DNA of 64,000 nt from Corynebacterium testudinoris (lineage in GTDB: Bacteria; Actinomycetota; Actinomycetes; Mycobacteriales; Mycobacteriaceae): the NCBI RefSeq assembly GCF_001021045.1, contig NZ_CP011545.1, positions 806,001 through 870,000 of the forward strand, given 5' to 3'. The notes beneath the pieces were generated by a model. It was not told the DNA's origin and did no database searches. It saw nothing but the letters and a program-made list of their open reading frames with translations. Position numbers and translations under genes: made by a program. Of the stretch, positions 26,365-35,483 are shown one piece after another; the first letter of the stretch is position 1; every line of letters begins with the position of its first letter.

Positions 26365-26988
26365 TTAGCGCGAGTGAATCACATTCTGCGCCTTCGGCAT
26401 TCCCTCGGAAATGATCAATCGGACCGCGTCTGCAGCGGTGGCGATCGAGGAGTCGAGTTCGGGGCCGCTGTCGACGGTGCCGAGCACGTAGTCGGGGACG
26501 GGCATGCCGGCGGGCGGGCGGGAGATGCCGATGCGGATGCGCAGGTAGTCGCGGGTTCCTAGGTGCTCGGTGGTGGATTTCAGGCCGTTGTGGCCGTTTT
26601 CGTTGCCGCCGAGTTTGAGGCGGACTTTCCCTGCGGGGAGGTCGAGTTCGTCGTGGATGACGATGATGTGGTCGGCCGCGATGCCGAGGCGTTCGGCGAG
26701 GGGGGCGATGGCTTCGCCGGAGAGGTTCATGTAAGTCGTTGGGCGGACGGCGAGGACGGAGTGGCCGTCGATGTTCAGGGGAGCGACCTCGGCGGGGGTT
26801 CCGGGTAGTGGTGAGAGGAGATCGCCGCCGGGGGCGAGGAGGTCGTCGAGCGCCATGTAGCCGACGTTGTGCCGGGTCGCGGCATAGCGGGCGCCCGGAT
26901 TTCCTAAGCCCACGACGATCCAATCGGCGGTGAGATCAACTGGGGGAGTGGCGGCGGGGCGGCGGAGGCGGCGAAAGAGGTTGAACAC
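26365..26988 (-). CDS. pth: Peptidyl-tRNA hydrolase (first paralogue)
   Basis: The protein has 207 residues from GTG 26988, chosen because the domain begins soon after (DWIVVGLGNPGARYAATRHNVGYMALDDLL); the frame is open much further upstream but that part is antisense to the nitronate monooxygenase gene. The catalytic His (ATRHNVG) and the HDELDLPAGKVRLKLGGNENGHNGLKS region are intact. It cleaves peptidyl-tRNAs released prematurely from ribosomes. A second pth lies at 30516-31061. It has an N-terminal basic extension the other copy lacks. Confidence 0.9.
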   Translation of the reverse strand: MFNLFRRLRRPAATPPVDLTADWIVVGLGNPGARYAATRHNVGYMALDDLLAPGGDLLSPLPGTPAEVAPLNIDGHSVLAVRPTTYMNLSGEAIAPLAERLGIAADHIIVIHDELDLPAGKVRLKLGGNENGHNGLKSTTEHLGTRDYLRIRIGISRPPAGMPVPDYVLGTVDSGPELDSSIATAADAVRLIISEGMPKAQNVIHSR

Positions 26989-27018
26989 GGAAGCTAGTGT
27001 CTCACATAGCCTGTAGCC

Positions 27019-27993
27019 ATGAAGATCCCCACAGTTCTCGTTGCACCCATGGCTGGCGGCCCGTCGAGCCCGGAGTTGGTCAGCGCCGCCGCGCGCGCTG
27101 GGTCGCTGGGTTTTCTCGCTCCCGGCGGCGGACCTGCCAGCACTCTTGTTGGGTGGATGTCGCAGGTGGAGGGGGATTATGGGGTGAACTTGTTCGCTAA
27201 GCAGAAGCCCTTCGATTCGCTTATCGACGTCCGCCGGGTCGCCGCCGAGCTCGCCCCAGGCGAGCCCCTCCCGGAGGTGGATTACTCCAATGAGTGGGAC
27301 GCCAAGTTCGCCGCGATTCTCGCAGCGGAGCATCCGCCGGTGGTGGTGTCGTCGACGTTTGGGCCGTTCGCTCCCGAGGAGATCGACGCGCTGCACGAGA
27401 GGGACATCGCAGCGTGGATCACGGTCACCACTCCCGAGGATGCGGTCACGGCAGCTGAGGTGGGGGCCGATGCGCTCGTCGTGCAGGGGCCGGATGCTGG
27501 CGGGCACCGTTCGACCTGGACCGTCGAGGAAGAACCAGACAGTAGGCCCCTCGAAGAACTCATCCGCGCGGTAGCTGAGCGCACGCACCTGCCGATCGTG
27601 GCGGCGGGCGGAGTGCGGGGGAAGGGGGACGTCGATAAGCTTGTGCAGCTGCCGCACGTTGTTGCGGTCTCGTGCGGCTCGGCGTTCTTGCTTGCCGACG
27701 AAGCCGGTACCTCACCCGCGAACCGGGAACTGCTCGCCGCGGGCGGGCAGTCCGTGGCCAGCCGGGCGTTCTCGGGCCGAGTGGCGCGCGGATTGGCCAC
27801 CGACTTCTCCCGCACGCACGAGGATATGCCGGCGATCTACCCCTATCTTTCACCCCTGGTTTCGGGGCTGCGGAAGGCGGATCCGGTGGGAAATGCCTAC
27901 TGCCTGGTGGGAACGGACGTCGCAAAGCTCAGTGGGGGTTCTGTGGCCGAGATTTTGCGCCGATTGGGCCCCCACCAGGGGGTAGTTTACTAA
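27019..27993 (+). CDS. Nitronate monooxygenase (2-nitropropane dioxygenase family)
   Basis: The 324-residue TIM-barrel FMN protein has APMAGGPSSPELVSAAARAGSLGFL at the N terminus, VVQGPDAGGHRS (phosphate/flavin region), PIVAAGGVRGKGDVDKLV and CGSAFLLADEAGTSPANRELL. The family oxidises alkyl nitronates such as propionate-3-nitronate, mainly for detoxification. It is divergent from pth and about 40 bp upstream of gapB, so read-through into gapB is possible. Confidence 0.87.
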   Translation: MKIPTVLVAPMAGGPSSPELVSAAARAGSLGFLAPGGGPASTLVGWMSQVEGDYGVNLFAKQKPFDSLIDVRRVAAELAPGEPLPEVDYSNEWDAKFAAILAAEHPPVVVSSTFGPFAPEEIDALHERDIAAWITVTTPEDAVTAAEVGADALVVQGPDAGGHRSTWTVEEEPDSRPLEELIRAVAERTHLPIVAAGGVRGKGDVDKLVQLPHVVAVSCGSAFLLADEAGTSPANRELLAAGGQSVASRAFSGRVARGLATDFSRTHEDMPAIYPYLSPLVSGLRKADPVGNAYCLVGTDVAKLSGGSVAEILRRLGPHQGVVY

Positions 27994-28033
27994 GGTTGGA
28001 CGGGCACACCCGCCCCATCTTGGAAGGATCGCA

Positions 28034-29491
28034 GTGACCGCGAACGCGCACGCTGAGCAAAACAACTGGAACGAGAAGATCGCCCTGGCCCAGGAGATGC
28101 TGCCGCTCATCGGCCAGCTTCACCGCAACCATGACGTCGTCGTTTCCATTTTCGGACGTCTGCTCGTCGGGGCCACCGACATCGACATCATCAAGGCACA
28201 CCGCTACGCCCGCCGCGTCGCCGACAATGAGATGCCGCTGTCCCAGACGATCCCGGTTCTGCGCGAGCTCGCCGACATGGATCTGGGCACCGCCTCCATC
28301 GACATCGGGCGCCTGGCCACCGGTTTCGCCAAGTCCGGCGGCGCCGACCTGCGCGCCTACCTCGACGAGGAACTCGCAGAGATCGTGGGCACCCGCTCCA
28401 GCAACGAATCGACCGACGTCGTCCTCTACGGCTTCGGCCGCATCGGTCGCCTGCTGGCCCGCATCCTCATTTCCCGCGAAGCCACCTACGGCGGCTGCCG
28501 CCTCCGCGCCATCGTCGTGCGCAAAAACAGCGATGACGACCTGGTTAAACGTGCCTCCCTCCTGCGCCGCGACTCGGTCCACGGCGCCTTCGACGGCACC
28601 ATCACCATCGACGAAGACAACGACGTGATCTGGGCCAACGGCACCAAGATCCAGGTCATCTACTCCAACTCGCCGGCTGAGGTGGACTACACGGCCTACG
28701 GCATCGACAACGCGATCGTCGTCGACAACACCGGGCGCTGGCGCGATCGGGAGGGGCTGTCCCAGCACCTCGAATCGAAGGGCGTGGGCCGCGTCGTGCT
28801 CACCGCGCCGGGCAAGGGCGACCTGCTCAACGTGGTCTACGGCATTAACCACGACAAGATCACCGACGAAGACAAGATCATCACGGCTGCCTCCTGCACC
28901 ACCAACGGCATCACGCCGGTGCTCAAGGTGCTCAATGATCGCTACGGGGTGGAGCACGGGCACGTCGAGACGGTGCACTCGTTCACCAACGACCAAAACC
29001 TCATCGACAACTTCCACAAGGGCACCCGTCGCGGCCGCGCCGCCACCCTCAACATGGTCATCACCGAGACCGGGGCCGCGAAGGCCGTGTCCAAGGCGCT
29101 GCCCGAATTCGAAGGCAAGCTCACCGGCAACGCCATCCGCGTCCCCACCCCGGACGTCTCCATGGCCGTGCTCAACCTCACGCTGGAAAAGGAAGTGGAC
29201 CGCGACGAAGTAAACAACTTCCTGCGCAAGGTCTCCCTGCACTCCGACCTGCGCCAGCAGATCAGCTACATCCACTCCCCGGAGGTCGTCTCCACCGACT
29301 TCGTGGGCACCACCTATGCCGGCATTGTTGACGGCCTGGCCACCATCGCCTCCGGCAAGCACCTCGTGGTCTACGTCTGGTACGACAACGAGTTCGGTTA
29401 CTCCAACCAGGTCGTGCGCATCGTCGAAGAGGTCGCCGGGGCCCGCCCGGAGATCTACCCCCGCCGCATCGAAGCGGCTGAGCTGAGCTAG
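28034..29491 (+). CDS. gapB: Glyceraldehyde-3-phosphate dehydrogenase, long GapB/GapX type
   Basis: The 485-residue protein has a Rossmann motif YGFGRIGRL (about 132-140) and catalytic Cys288 in AASCTTNGITPVLKVL, then the HSFTNDQNLIDNFHKGTRRGRAA segment. About 125 residues precede the usual GAPDH domain. This length matches the second corynebacterial GAPDH, reported to work in the gluconeogenic direction with NADP. A GGAAGGA ribosome site precedes GTG 28034. Its presence with the glyoxylate shunt fits growth on acetate or other gluconeogenic substrates. Confidence 0.92.
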   Translation: MTANAHAEQNNWNEKIALAQEMLPLIGQLHRNHDVVVSIFGRLLVGATDIDIIKAHRYARRVADNEMPLSQTIPVLRELADMDLGTASIDIGRLATGFAKSGGADLRAYLDEELAEIVGTRSSNESTDVVLYGFGRIGRLLARILISREATYGGCRLRAIVVRKNSDDDLVKRASLLRRDSVHGAFDGTITIDEDNDVIWANGTKIQVIYSNSPAEVDYTAYGIDNAIVVDNTGRWRDREGLSQHLESKGVGRVVLTAPGKGDLLNVVYGINHDKITDEDKIITAASCTTNGITPVLKVLNDRYGVEHGHVETVHSFTNDQNLIDNFHKGTRRGRAATLNMVITETGAAKAVSKALPEFEGKLTGNAIRVPTPDVSMAVLNLTLEKEVDRDEVNNFLRKVSLHSDLRQQISYIHSPEVVSTDFVGTTYAGIVDGLATIASGKHLVVYVWYDNEFGYSNQVVRIVEEVAGARPEIYPRRIEAAELS

Positions 29492-29505
29492 AGGAGATGA
29501 ACGCT

Positions 29506-29676
29506 ATGCCTGATCCAGACACCATCGTCACCCTGCGGGACATGTTTGACACCTACTTCGGTACGTCCGACCGAGCATCCTCGACGATGACGTGGCTCCC
29601 AGACCTGGCGCGCTACCTCTGGGACGACACCGTGGAGCTTTACCGCTGGTGGCTGTTTACCCCACTGGATCGCTGA
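29506..29676 (+). CDS. Small ORF directly behind gapB
   Basis: The frame gives a 56-residue protein (MPDPDTIVTLRDMFDTYFG... to ...YRWWLFTPLDR) with a good AGGAG 9 nt before ATG 29506; ATG 29497 lies too close to that site. It begins 14 nt after the gapB stop, so it would be translated from the gapB message. It is acidic and aromatic-rich with no signal or membrane segment. No family is recognised. Confidence 0.5.
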   Translation: MPDPDTIVTLRDMFDTYFGTSDRASSTMTWLPDLARYLWDDTVELYRWWLFTPLDR

Positions 29677-29678
29677 CG

Positions 29679-30506
29679 CTACTCAAACACGGTGGTGTTG
29701 GCGATCCGGCCTAGCCTGTCGATCGCGATGGTGACCACATCGCCGTCGCTGATATAGCGCTTCGGGTCCCGGGCGTGGCCGACGCCACCCGGGGTGCCGG
29801 TGACGATGACGTCGCCGGGATCGAGCGGGTAGATGTGTGAGATGTGCTCGATGAGCGTGGCTGGCTGGAACACGAGGTCATCGATCCGGGCGTCCTGCAT
29901 CAGCTCGTCGTTGAGGTGAGTGGTGAGCCGGTTGTCCCCGAAGTCGAAGTCGTCGGCCGTGGTCATCCACGGGCCGAACCCGGCTGAGCCCTCGAGGGAC
30001 TTGCCCTGGTGCCACTGCAAGGTCTGGTACTGGTAATCGCGCATGGTGTAGTCATTCATCACTGCGTATCCGGCGATGTAGTCGGAAGCGTCGGCTGCCG
30101 CCACTCGGCGGGCGCGCCGGCCGATGATGACCGCCAGCTCACCTTCCCAATCCAGGGCGTTCCTGGCGTAGTCGGGGACGAGGACATCATCGAACGGCCC
30201 GGTGAGGGCGTCGGCGAACTTGATGAACAGGGTGGGCACCCGCGGTGTCTCCCGGCCCATCTCCTTGATGTGATCGGCGTAGTTGACCCCGACGCAGATG
30301 ATCTTGCGGGGATGGGGGATGACAGGGGCCAGGTCACGCTCGGCGAAGGCGATCGGTTCAGCCTCCCGCGAGGCGATCTCCCGCCACTCGGCCTCCTGGA
30401 GGAGCGAGCCCACATCGGCATAGCCGTCCAGGGGGATGGCCGTGCCCGGAGATTCAATCCGGGCGGCGAAAGTACCTTGGTCTGAGCGAAGAGTGGCGAG
30501 GCGCAT
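29679..30506 (-). CDS. Fumarylacetoacetate hydrolase family protein
   Basis: The 275-residue protein has the FAH fold motifs: [34 protein letters not shown], the metal-binding [18 protein letters not shown] (E-x-E), [36 protein letters not shown] and [20 protein letters not shown]. Members are acylpyruvases, oxaloacetate decarboxylases or ring-cleavage product hydrolases; the specific substrate is not evident. It is immediately downstream of, and on the same strand as, a pth gene. Confidence 0.87.
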   Translation of the reverse strand: MRLATLRSDQGTFAARIESPGTAIPLDGYADVGSLLQEAEWREIASREAEPIAFAERDLAPVIPHPRKIICVGVNYADHIKEMGRETPRVPTLFIKFADALTGPFDDVLVPDYARNALDWEGELAVIIGRRARRVAAADASDYIAGYAVMNDYTMRDYQYQTLQWHQGKSLEGSAGFGPWMTTADDFDFGDNRLTTHLNDELMQDARIDDLVFQPATLIEHISHIYPLDPGDVIVTGTPGGVGHARDPKRYISDGDVVTIAIDRLGRIANTTVFE

Positions 30507-30515
30507 GTTCCCTTT

Positions 30516-31061
30516 CTACAAGCTTCTCTCCAATTCGTCCGCAGCATCACCAAGCACGAAGGGAAGCTCGGCCGCTTCCTTGCTGGTGAAGGGCTTGAGA
30601 ACGAAGCTCGCGGGATCCATCCGGCCCGGCGGGCGACCGATGCCAATAGCCAGCCGCTGGTACTCCTTGGTGCCCAAGGACTTCGACACCGACTTCAATC
30701 CGTTGTGGCCGTGATCGCCGCCGCCGAGCTTGAGGCGCACCTGACCGAAATCCATCTCCAACTCATCGTGCACCACGACGAGGTTCTCAGGCTCCACCTT
30801 GAAAAAATTCGCCAGGGCTTTCACCGGCCCGCCGGAAACGTTCATGAACGACCGCATCCGGGCGAGGATCACCCGACGCCCACCCAACCGCGTCTCGGCG
30901 ATCTCCGTGTTAGTGCGCTTGTGCACCGCCAACGTGGCGGGCATGGGGGAGGTGCGGGAGGTGAGTTCGTCGATAAGCATGACACCGACATTGTGGCGAG
31001 TGGGGGCGTACTGCGCGCCCGGGTTGCCCAGGCCGACGATGAGGAGGGGGGAATCAGTCAC
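30516..31061 (-). CDS. pth: Peptidyl-tRNA hydrolase (second paralogue)
   Basis: The 181-residue enzyme is slightly short of the usual 190-200 but complete. The catalytic region GLGNPGAQYAPTRHNVGVMLIDEL, the VVHDELEMDFGQVRLKLGGGDHGHNGLKS segment and the IGIGRPPGRMDPASFVL loop are all present. It lies just downstream of rplY, the usual bacterial rplY-pth order, so this copy is the ancestral one by context. The terminator behind rplY partly separates them. Confidence 0.92.
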   Translation of the reverse strand: MTDSPLLIVGLGNPGAQYAPTRHNVGVMLIDELTSRTSPMPATLAVHKRTNTEIAETRLGGRRVILARMRSFMNVSGGPVKALANFFKVEPENLVVVHDELEMDFGQVRLKLGGGDHGHNGLKSVSKSLGTKEYQRLAIGIGRPPGRMDPASFVLKPFTSKEAAELPFVLGDAADELERSL

Positions 31062-31101
31062 GCCCTACAGCAAACCACAACCCGGCCCTAGAATCGGGAA
31101 A

Positions 31102-31121
31102 ACCCCCGCCTGAGCGGGGGT
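31102..31121 (-). terminator. Terminator downstream of rplY
   Basis: The arms ACCCCCGC and GCGGGGGT pair around a 4-nt loop. On the minus strand the stem is followed by TTTTCCC, typical of a rho-independent terminator, between rplY and pth. Confidence 0.8.
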
Positions 31122-31134
31122 AATCACGCTGAAA

Positions 31135-31779
31135 CTAGTTGTCGTTCTCGGAGCCCTCTTCGGTGCCCTCGTCCTTGCCGGCATCGCCGACAGCGTCCTC
31201 GGTGCCCTCTTCGCCCTCTTCGGGAACTTCAGCAACCTCTTCGAAGGTGATGTTGAAGACGAGCAGCTCGGGATCGTTGGCCAGGGTAACACCCTCCGGC
31301 AGAGCAATGTCGCCAGCGGCGATGACGTTGCCAGCCTCGATGCCCTCGACGGACACGACGAGCTCTTCCGGAATGGACAGCACGTCGGCCTCGACGAGGA
31401 GGGTGTCGGCTTCCTGGATGAGCATGGCACCGGCGAAGACCTCGCCCTCGGCGACGATCGGGACCTCAACCTCAACGCGCTCGTCGCGGTTGATGGCCAG
31501 CATGTCGACGTGGTCGATGTCGAAGGTCAGCACGTTCTGATCGATGTGCTTGACCATGGTGAGGTGCTTCTCGCCATCGATGTCGAACTCGACGATGGCG
31601 TTGGAGCCGTGGTTACGGACGACGGCGGTGAACTCCAGGCGGTCCACAGCGAAGTGAACGTTCTCGGTGTGGCCGGAGTAGATGACGCCGGGGATCTTGC
31701 CTGCGCGGCGGAGACGACGGGCGAAGCCCTTGCCGAACTCTTCGCGGGTGGCAGCGGTCAACGTGGGGTACTGAGCCAT
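31135..31779 (-). CDS. rplY: 50S ribosomal protein L25/general stress protein Ctc
   Basis: The 214-residue protein is of the long Ctc type. The N-terminal L25 domain (TREEFGKGFARRLRRAGKIPGVIYSG; FEFDIDGEKHLTMVK-type strands) binds 5S rRNA. A second beta domain follows (EVEVPIVAEGEVFAGAMLIQEADTLLVEADVLSIPEELVVSVEG). A very acidic C-terminal tail ends in EGEEGTEDAVGDAGKDEG.... The start has GGAG upstream. It is the first gene of the rplY-pth pair. Confidence 0.95.
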   Translation of the reverse strand: MAQYPTLTAATREEFGKGFARRLRRAGKIPGVIYSGHTENVHFAVDRLEFTAVVRNHGSNAIVEFDIDGEKHLTMVKHIDQNVLTFDIDHVDMLAINRDERVEVEVPIVAEGEVFAGAMLIQEADTLLVEADVLSIPEELVVSVEGIEAGNVIAAGDIALPEGVTLANDPELLVFNITFEEVAEVPEEGEEGTEDAVGDAGKDEGTEEGSENDN

Positions 31780-31952
31780 GAGGCTTCCAGCTCCTTCAAA
31801 GGTATTTTACGGCCGACCGCAGCCCGAGGGCCCGCGACCGACTCTGGTCTGAGGTACTTGTCCTCGTCGAGTCATCGCAGGCCTAGAAAAGACCTCATGA
31901 TCGCGTCGATAACGGCCCTCCAAGGGGCCCTCGCCGAGACGCGACCACCCTA

Positions 31953-32333
31953 TCACGGTTGCGTCGGCGGCTCCAAAACTGGCGGCTCAAAGATGGAGGT
32001 CAGGCAGCTATTGATGCCGTCGACGCGGGTCTCAAACAGCTCAATCGTCATCGAACGCGAATTGTCCCAGTAGAAGCGGTCTTCCTCCGACAGGGTGATG
32101 GTCAGCAACAGCCCGCGGGTCTCCCATTGCACGTTCTTCGCCCGGAATCCGTGCTCTTCGTCATCGGGCTGGATCCACACCTCGCCGGGCGGATCGGAAG
32201 GGCCGCGGCTGAGCAGCAACGACCGCGGTGGCGTGTTCCCGGAGAAACTGAAGGTAAACACCATGGTGAACACGTCTTGCCGGTCGGCTTCCGTGTCGAG
32301 GTAGATGTCCAGCGGGGAGTAGATGTGGGTCAT
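31953..32333 (-). CDS. Hypothetical protein, 126 aa
   Basis: From ATG 32333 (MTHIYSPLDIYLDTEADRQ) the protein looks like a soluble all-beta domain with alternating hydrophobic strands (FTMVFTFSFSG; SLLLSRGP; GLLLTITLSEEDRFYW). No family is recognised. It starts 6 nt after the DNA alkylation repair gene ends, so they share a message. A longer upstream frame exists but only antisense-like composition is seen there. Confidence 0.5.
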   Translation of the reverse strand: MTHIYSPLDIYLDTEADRQDVFTMVFTFSFSGNTPPRSLLLSRGPSDPPGEVWIQPDDEEHGFRAKNVQWETRGLLLTITLSEEDRFYWDNSRSMTIELFETRVDGINSCLTSIFEPPVLEPPTQP

Positions 32334-32338
32334 ACCTA

Positions 32339-32899
32339 CTAAAGATACTTCGACGCTTCCCGCCGCGTGAGCGCCGAAACTTCGTGCCTGGCCAGGAAGC
32401 CGCGAACCCAGTCGGGGTTGGTTTTTGAGTAGTCGCGCAGGGCCCAACCGAGGGATTTGTTGATGAAGAATTCCCGCGAGCCCAGGTTTGCGGTGAGGAT
32501 CTCGTCTAACAAAGCGGTGTCGGTGGCCTCGCGCCGGCCCAGTTGGTGTTGGATGGCTACGCGCCGGACCCAGAAGTCCTCGTCGCGGGCCCATTCCAGC
32601 ATGTGGTCCGCAGTCGCCGCCCGCCCGACTGTGGTGGCGAGGGCGTCGACGGTGTCCCACCACGATTTCGTCGTGACCAAGCCCTTGAGGCGCCCGACGT
32701 CATCTGGACCGAGGGGGACCACCTTGAGGTGGTCGCACGCCACGTACTGAAACTCGCGCTCGGGCCGGGCCCAGCAATCATCGACGAGGTCCCAGTCAAC
32801 TGCTTGTCGACGCCCCCGTAGCACCTCCTTGACCGCCGCCCGCCGGGCGGGCGCGGGCACACCGAGGAACGCGAAGCGTTCCCGCATGTAGGCCGACAT
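32339..32899 (-). CDS. DNA alkylation repair protein (AlkD-like HEAT-repeat glycosylase)
   Basis: The 186-residue frame from ATG 32899 matches the AlkC/AlkD family: YMRERFAFLGVPAPARRAAVKEVL, FQYVACDHLK, KSWWDTVDALAT, DEDFWVRRVAIQHQLGRR and NKSLGWALRDYSKTNPDWV. AlkD removes alkylated bases without base flipping. The conserved N-terminal part appears to continue 19 codons upstream (SLINAALRPLADPVRAAAM) to the prs stop, but that part has no ATG, GTG or TTG; ATT 32956 is the only near-start codon. The true start is therefore uncertain. Confidence 0.8.
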   Translation of the reverse strand: MSAYMRERFAFLGVPAPARRAAVKEVLRGRRQAVDWDLVDDCWARPEREFQYVACDHLKVVPLGPDDVGRLKGLVTTKSWWDTVDALATTVGRAATADHMLEWARDEDFWVRRVAIQHQLGRREATDTALLDEILTANLGSREFFINKSLGWALRDYSKTNPDWVRGFLARHEVSALTRREASKYL

Positions 32900-32958
32900 G
32901 GCGGCCGCGCGGACGGGGTCGGCGAGGGGACGCAGCGCGGCGTTGATAAGCGAAATGA

Positions 32959-33936
32959 CTAGGCTTCGCCCTCGAAGAGGGTGGTTACGGAGCCGTTTTC
33001 GAAGATCTCATGGATCGTCTTGGCCAGCAGCGGGGCGATGGACAACACGGTGAGGTTCTTCCAGCCTTCGGTGGACTGCGGGAGGGTGTCGGTGGTGATG
33101 ACTTCCTCCGCGCCGCACTCGGAGAGGCGCTCGCGGGCCGGGTCGGAGAACACGCCGTGCGTACAGGCGATGACGACCGACTTCGCGCCGGCTTCCTTGA
33201 GCACGCGGACGGCGCCGGCGATGGTGCCACCGGTATCAATCATGTCATCGAGGAGGATGCAGTCCTTGCCCTCCACGTCACCGACGACGCGGTTGGACAC
33301 GACCTCGTTGGCCACGTCGACGCTGCGGGTCTTGTGGACGAACGCCAGCGGGGCGGCCCCTAAGGTGTTGGCCCACTTCTCGGCGACCTTGACGCGGCCG
33401 GCATCGGGGGAGACGACGCACAGGTTGTCCAAGGGGTACTTGCTGCTGATGTAATCCGTGAGGATCGGCATCGCGTGCATGTGATCGACGGGGCCGTCAA
33501 AGAAACCCTGAATCTGATCGGTGTGCAGGTCAACGGAGACGATGCGATCCGCACCGGCGGTGGCCAGCAAGTCAGCGACGAGGCGGGCCGAGATCGGCTC
33601 GCGTCCGCGATGCTTTTTGTCCTGGCGGGCGTAAGGGTAGAACGGCAGGATCGCGGTGATGCGCTTGGCGGAGCCGCGCTTCAAGGCGTCGATCATGATG
33701 AGTTGTTCCATCAGCCACTTGTTCAACGGCTGGGTGTGGGACTGGATGACGAAGCAGTCTGCGCCTCGTACCGATTCCTCGAAGCGGATGAAGATTTCAC
33801 CGTTGGCGAAGTCGCGGGCGGTGGTGGGGGTGAGCTCGTAGTTGAGTTCACGAGCCACAGCTTCGCCGAGCTCCGGGTGCGCACGCCCGGAGAACAGCAT
33901 CATATTCTTGTGGCTCTCAGTCCAGTGGGCAGTCAT
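32959..33936 (-). CDS. prs: Ribose-phosphate pyrophosphokinase
   Basis: The 325-residue enzyme makes PRPP from ribose 5-phosphate and ATP. Conserved parts are the ATP loop FANGEIFIRFEESVRG, the RQDKKHRGREPISARLVADLL flexible loop, the VDLHTDQIQGFFDGPVDHMHA signature and the PRPP loop LLDDMIDTGGTIAGA. Length is typical. It follows glmU on the same strand with a 9-nt gap, the common glmU-prs operon of Gram-positives. Confidence 0.96.
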   Translation of the reverse strand: MTAHWTESHKNMMLFSGRAHPELGEAVARELNYELTPTTARDFANGEIFIRFEESVRGADCFVIQSHTQPLNKWLMEQLIMIDALKRGSAKRITAILPFYPYARQDKKHRGREPISARLVADLLATAGADRIVSVDLHTDQIQGFFDGPVDHMHAMPILTDYISSKYPLDNLCVVSPDAGRVKVAEKWANTLGAAPLAFVHKTRSVDVANEVVSNRVVGDVEGKDCILLDDMIDTGGTIAGAVRVLKEAGAKSVVIACTHGVFSDPARERLSECGAEEVITTDTLPQSTEGWKNLTVLSIAPLLAKTIHEIFENGSVTTLFEGEA

Positions 33937-33945
33937 GGTTGCCGC

Positions 33946-35418
33946 TTAACCTTCCTGGTTGGTTGCGTCAGTGGTCGCGTCTTGAGCACGCGCGTGAGCA
34001 GCCGCCTCGGCGGCCGGAGTGCCTGGCCGCTTCTTCTCGACCCAGCCTTCAATGTTGCGCTGCGGCCCGCCCGAAACGGCGAGAGCTCCCGGGGGAACGT
34101 CCTCCCGGATTACTGTACCTGCCCCCGAATACGCGCCATCACCCACGGTCACCGGAGCAATAAACATCGTGTCCGATCCGGTTCGCACATGCGAACCGAT
34201 GGTGGTGTGATGCTTATTGACACCGTCGTAGTTAACGAACACCGACGACGCCCCAATGTTCGACTCGTCCCCGACGGTGGCATCACCGATGTAGGACAGA
34301 TGCGGGACCTTGGAGTTCCGCCCGATCTGGGCATTCTTCGCCTCGACGAAGCCGCCGAGCTTGCCGCCTTCACCGAGGACAGTCTTCGGGCGGATGTAGG
34401 TGAACGGCCCGACGGTGGCGTTGGCGCCGATGGTGGAATCACTGCCGTGGGTGCGGATGACGGAGGCGCCCTCGCCGATGACCATGTTGCTAAGCGTGGT
34501 GTCGGGGCCGATGACGGCATTATCGCCGATCGTCGTCGTGCCCCACAGCTGGGTGCCGGGGTGGATGACCACATCTTGGCCGATCTGTACCTCAACGCCG
34601 ATGAAGGTGCTGGCCGGATCGATGACCGTGGCGCCGCCACGCATGGCCGCCTCGACGGTGCGGCGGTTGAGTTCCCGTCCGGCGTCGGCGAGCTGGACCC
34701 GATCGTTGACGCCAGCCAGCTCGCGGGGGTCCCGGGCGATGTGCGCGCGGACCGGGTGCCCGAGGCTCCGGGCGATACCGAGCACGTCGGTGAGGTACAG
34801 CTCGCCCTGGGCGTTATTGGAATCCAGCTTGGTCAAAGCATCCCGCAGGATGGCCCCGTCGAAGGCGAAGACGCCGGAGTTGACCTCGTCGATCTCCAGC
34901 TCCGCGTCGGTGGCATCCTTCTGCTCGACGATGGCGGTGACCTCACCGTCATCATTGCGGACGATGCGGCCGTAGCCGGTGGGATCTGCCAACCGCATGG
35001 TGAGAACGGTGACAGCGGAGGCTGCGGACGAGTGAGCATCAATGAGCGATTGAATCGTCTCCGACGTCAACAGCGGAACATCCCCATTGGTGACGATGAC
35101 CGTGCCAGCAAAACCCGGGATCGGCTCGAGCCCGCACTGGACAGCGTGACCCGTTCCATTCTGCTCAGCCTGAACGGCCTGCAGAATGTCGCGGCCCAGC
35201 ACCTCGGCGACGGTGCTCACCGCCGGGGCAACCTGCTCCCGCTGATGGCCGACCACCGCGACGATGTGCTGCGGGTTCACCCCCGCGGCGGCATGGAGCG
35301 CATGGGAGAGCAGCGACCTCCCCCCGATCTCGTGCAGAGTCTTCTGTTTCGTGGACTTCATGCGGGTGCCAGCGCCGGCCGCCAAGACGACGACGGCGCA
35401 GTCGGTGAAGGTAGTCAC
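33946..35418 (-). CDS. glmU: Bifunctional GlcNAc-1-P uridyltransferase / GlcN-1-P acetyltransferase
   Basis: The 490-residue protein makes UDP-GlcNAc for peptidoglycan. The N-terminal pyrophosphorylase domain has [22 protein letters not shown] and a [12 protein letters not shown] segment. The C-terminal left-handed beta-helix has hexapeptide repeats ([24 protein letters not shown]; the FVEAKN and SYIGDATVG region). The tail after KRPGT is an Ala-rich extension common in actinobacteria. It heads the glmU-prs operon. Confidence 0.95.
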   Translation of the reverse strand: MTTFTDCAVVVLAAGAGTRMKSTKQKTLHEIGGRSLLSHALHAAAGVNPQHIVAVVGHQREQVAPAVSTVAEVLGRDILQAVQAEQNGTGHAVQCGLEPIPGFAGTVIVTNGDVPLLTSETIQSLIDAHSSAASAVTVLTMRLADPTGYGRIVRNDDGEVTAIVEQKDATDAELEIDEVNSGVFAFDGAILRDALTKLDSNNAQGELYLTDVLGIARSLGHPVRAHIARDPRELAGVNDRVQLADAGRELNRRTVEAAMRGGATVIDPASTFIGVEVQIGQDVVIHPGTQLWGTTTIGDNAVIGPDTTLSNMVIGEGASVIRTHGSDSTIGANATVGPFTYIRPKTVLGEGGKLGGFVEAKNAQIGRNSKVPHLSYIGDATVGDESNIGASSVFVNYDGVNKHHTTIGSHVRTGSDTMFIAPVTVGDGAYSGAGTVIREDVPPGALAVSGGPQRNIEGWVEKKRPGTPAAEAAAHARAQDATTDATNQEG

Positions 35419-35483
35419 GTGGGGGAGTCTCCTCTAAATAAATGGGCGCTCGTTCGCAACCAGCATATAACCGCACCCAGACA

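Noticed and set aside
32334..32663. Upstream extension of the 126-aa hypothetical gene to 236 residues
   Set aside because: The extra part is an arginine/proline-rich frame lying over the AlkD-like gene in another frame, typical of a shadow frame.
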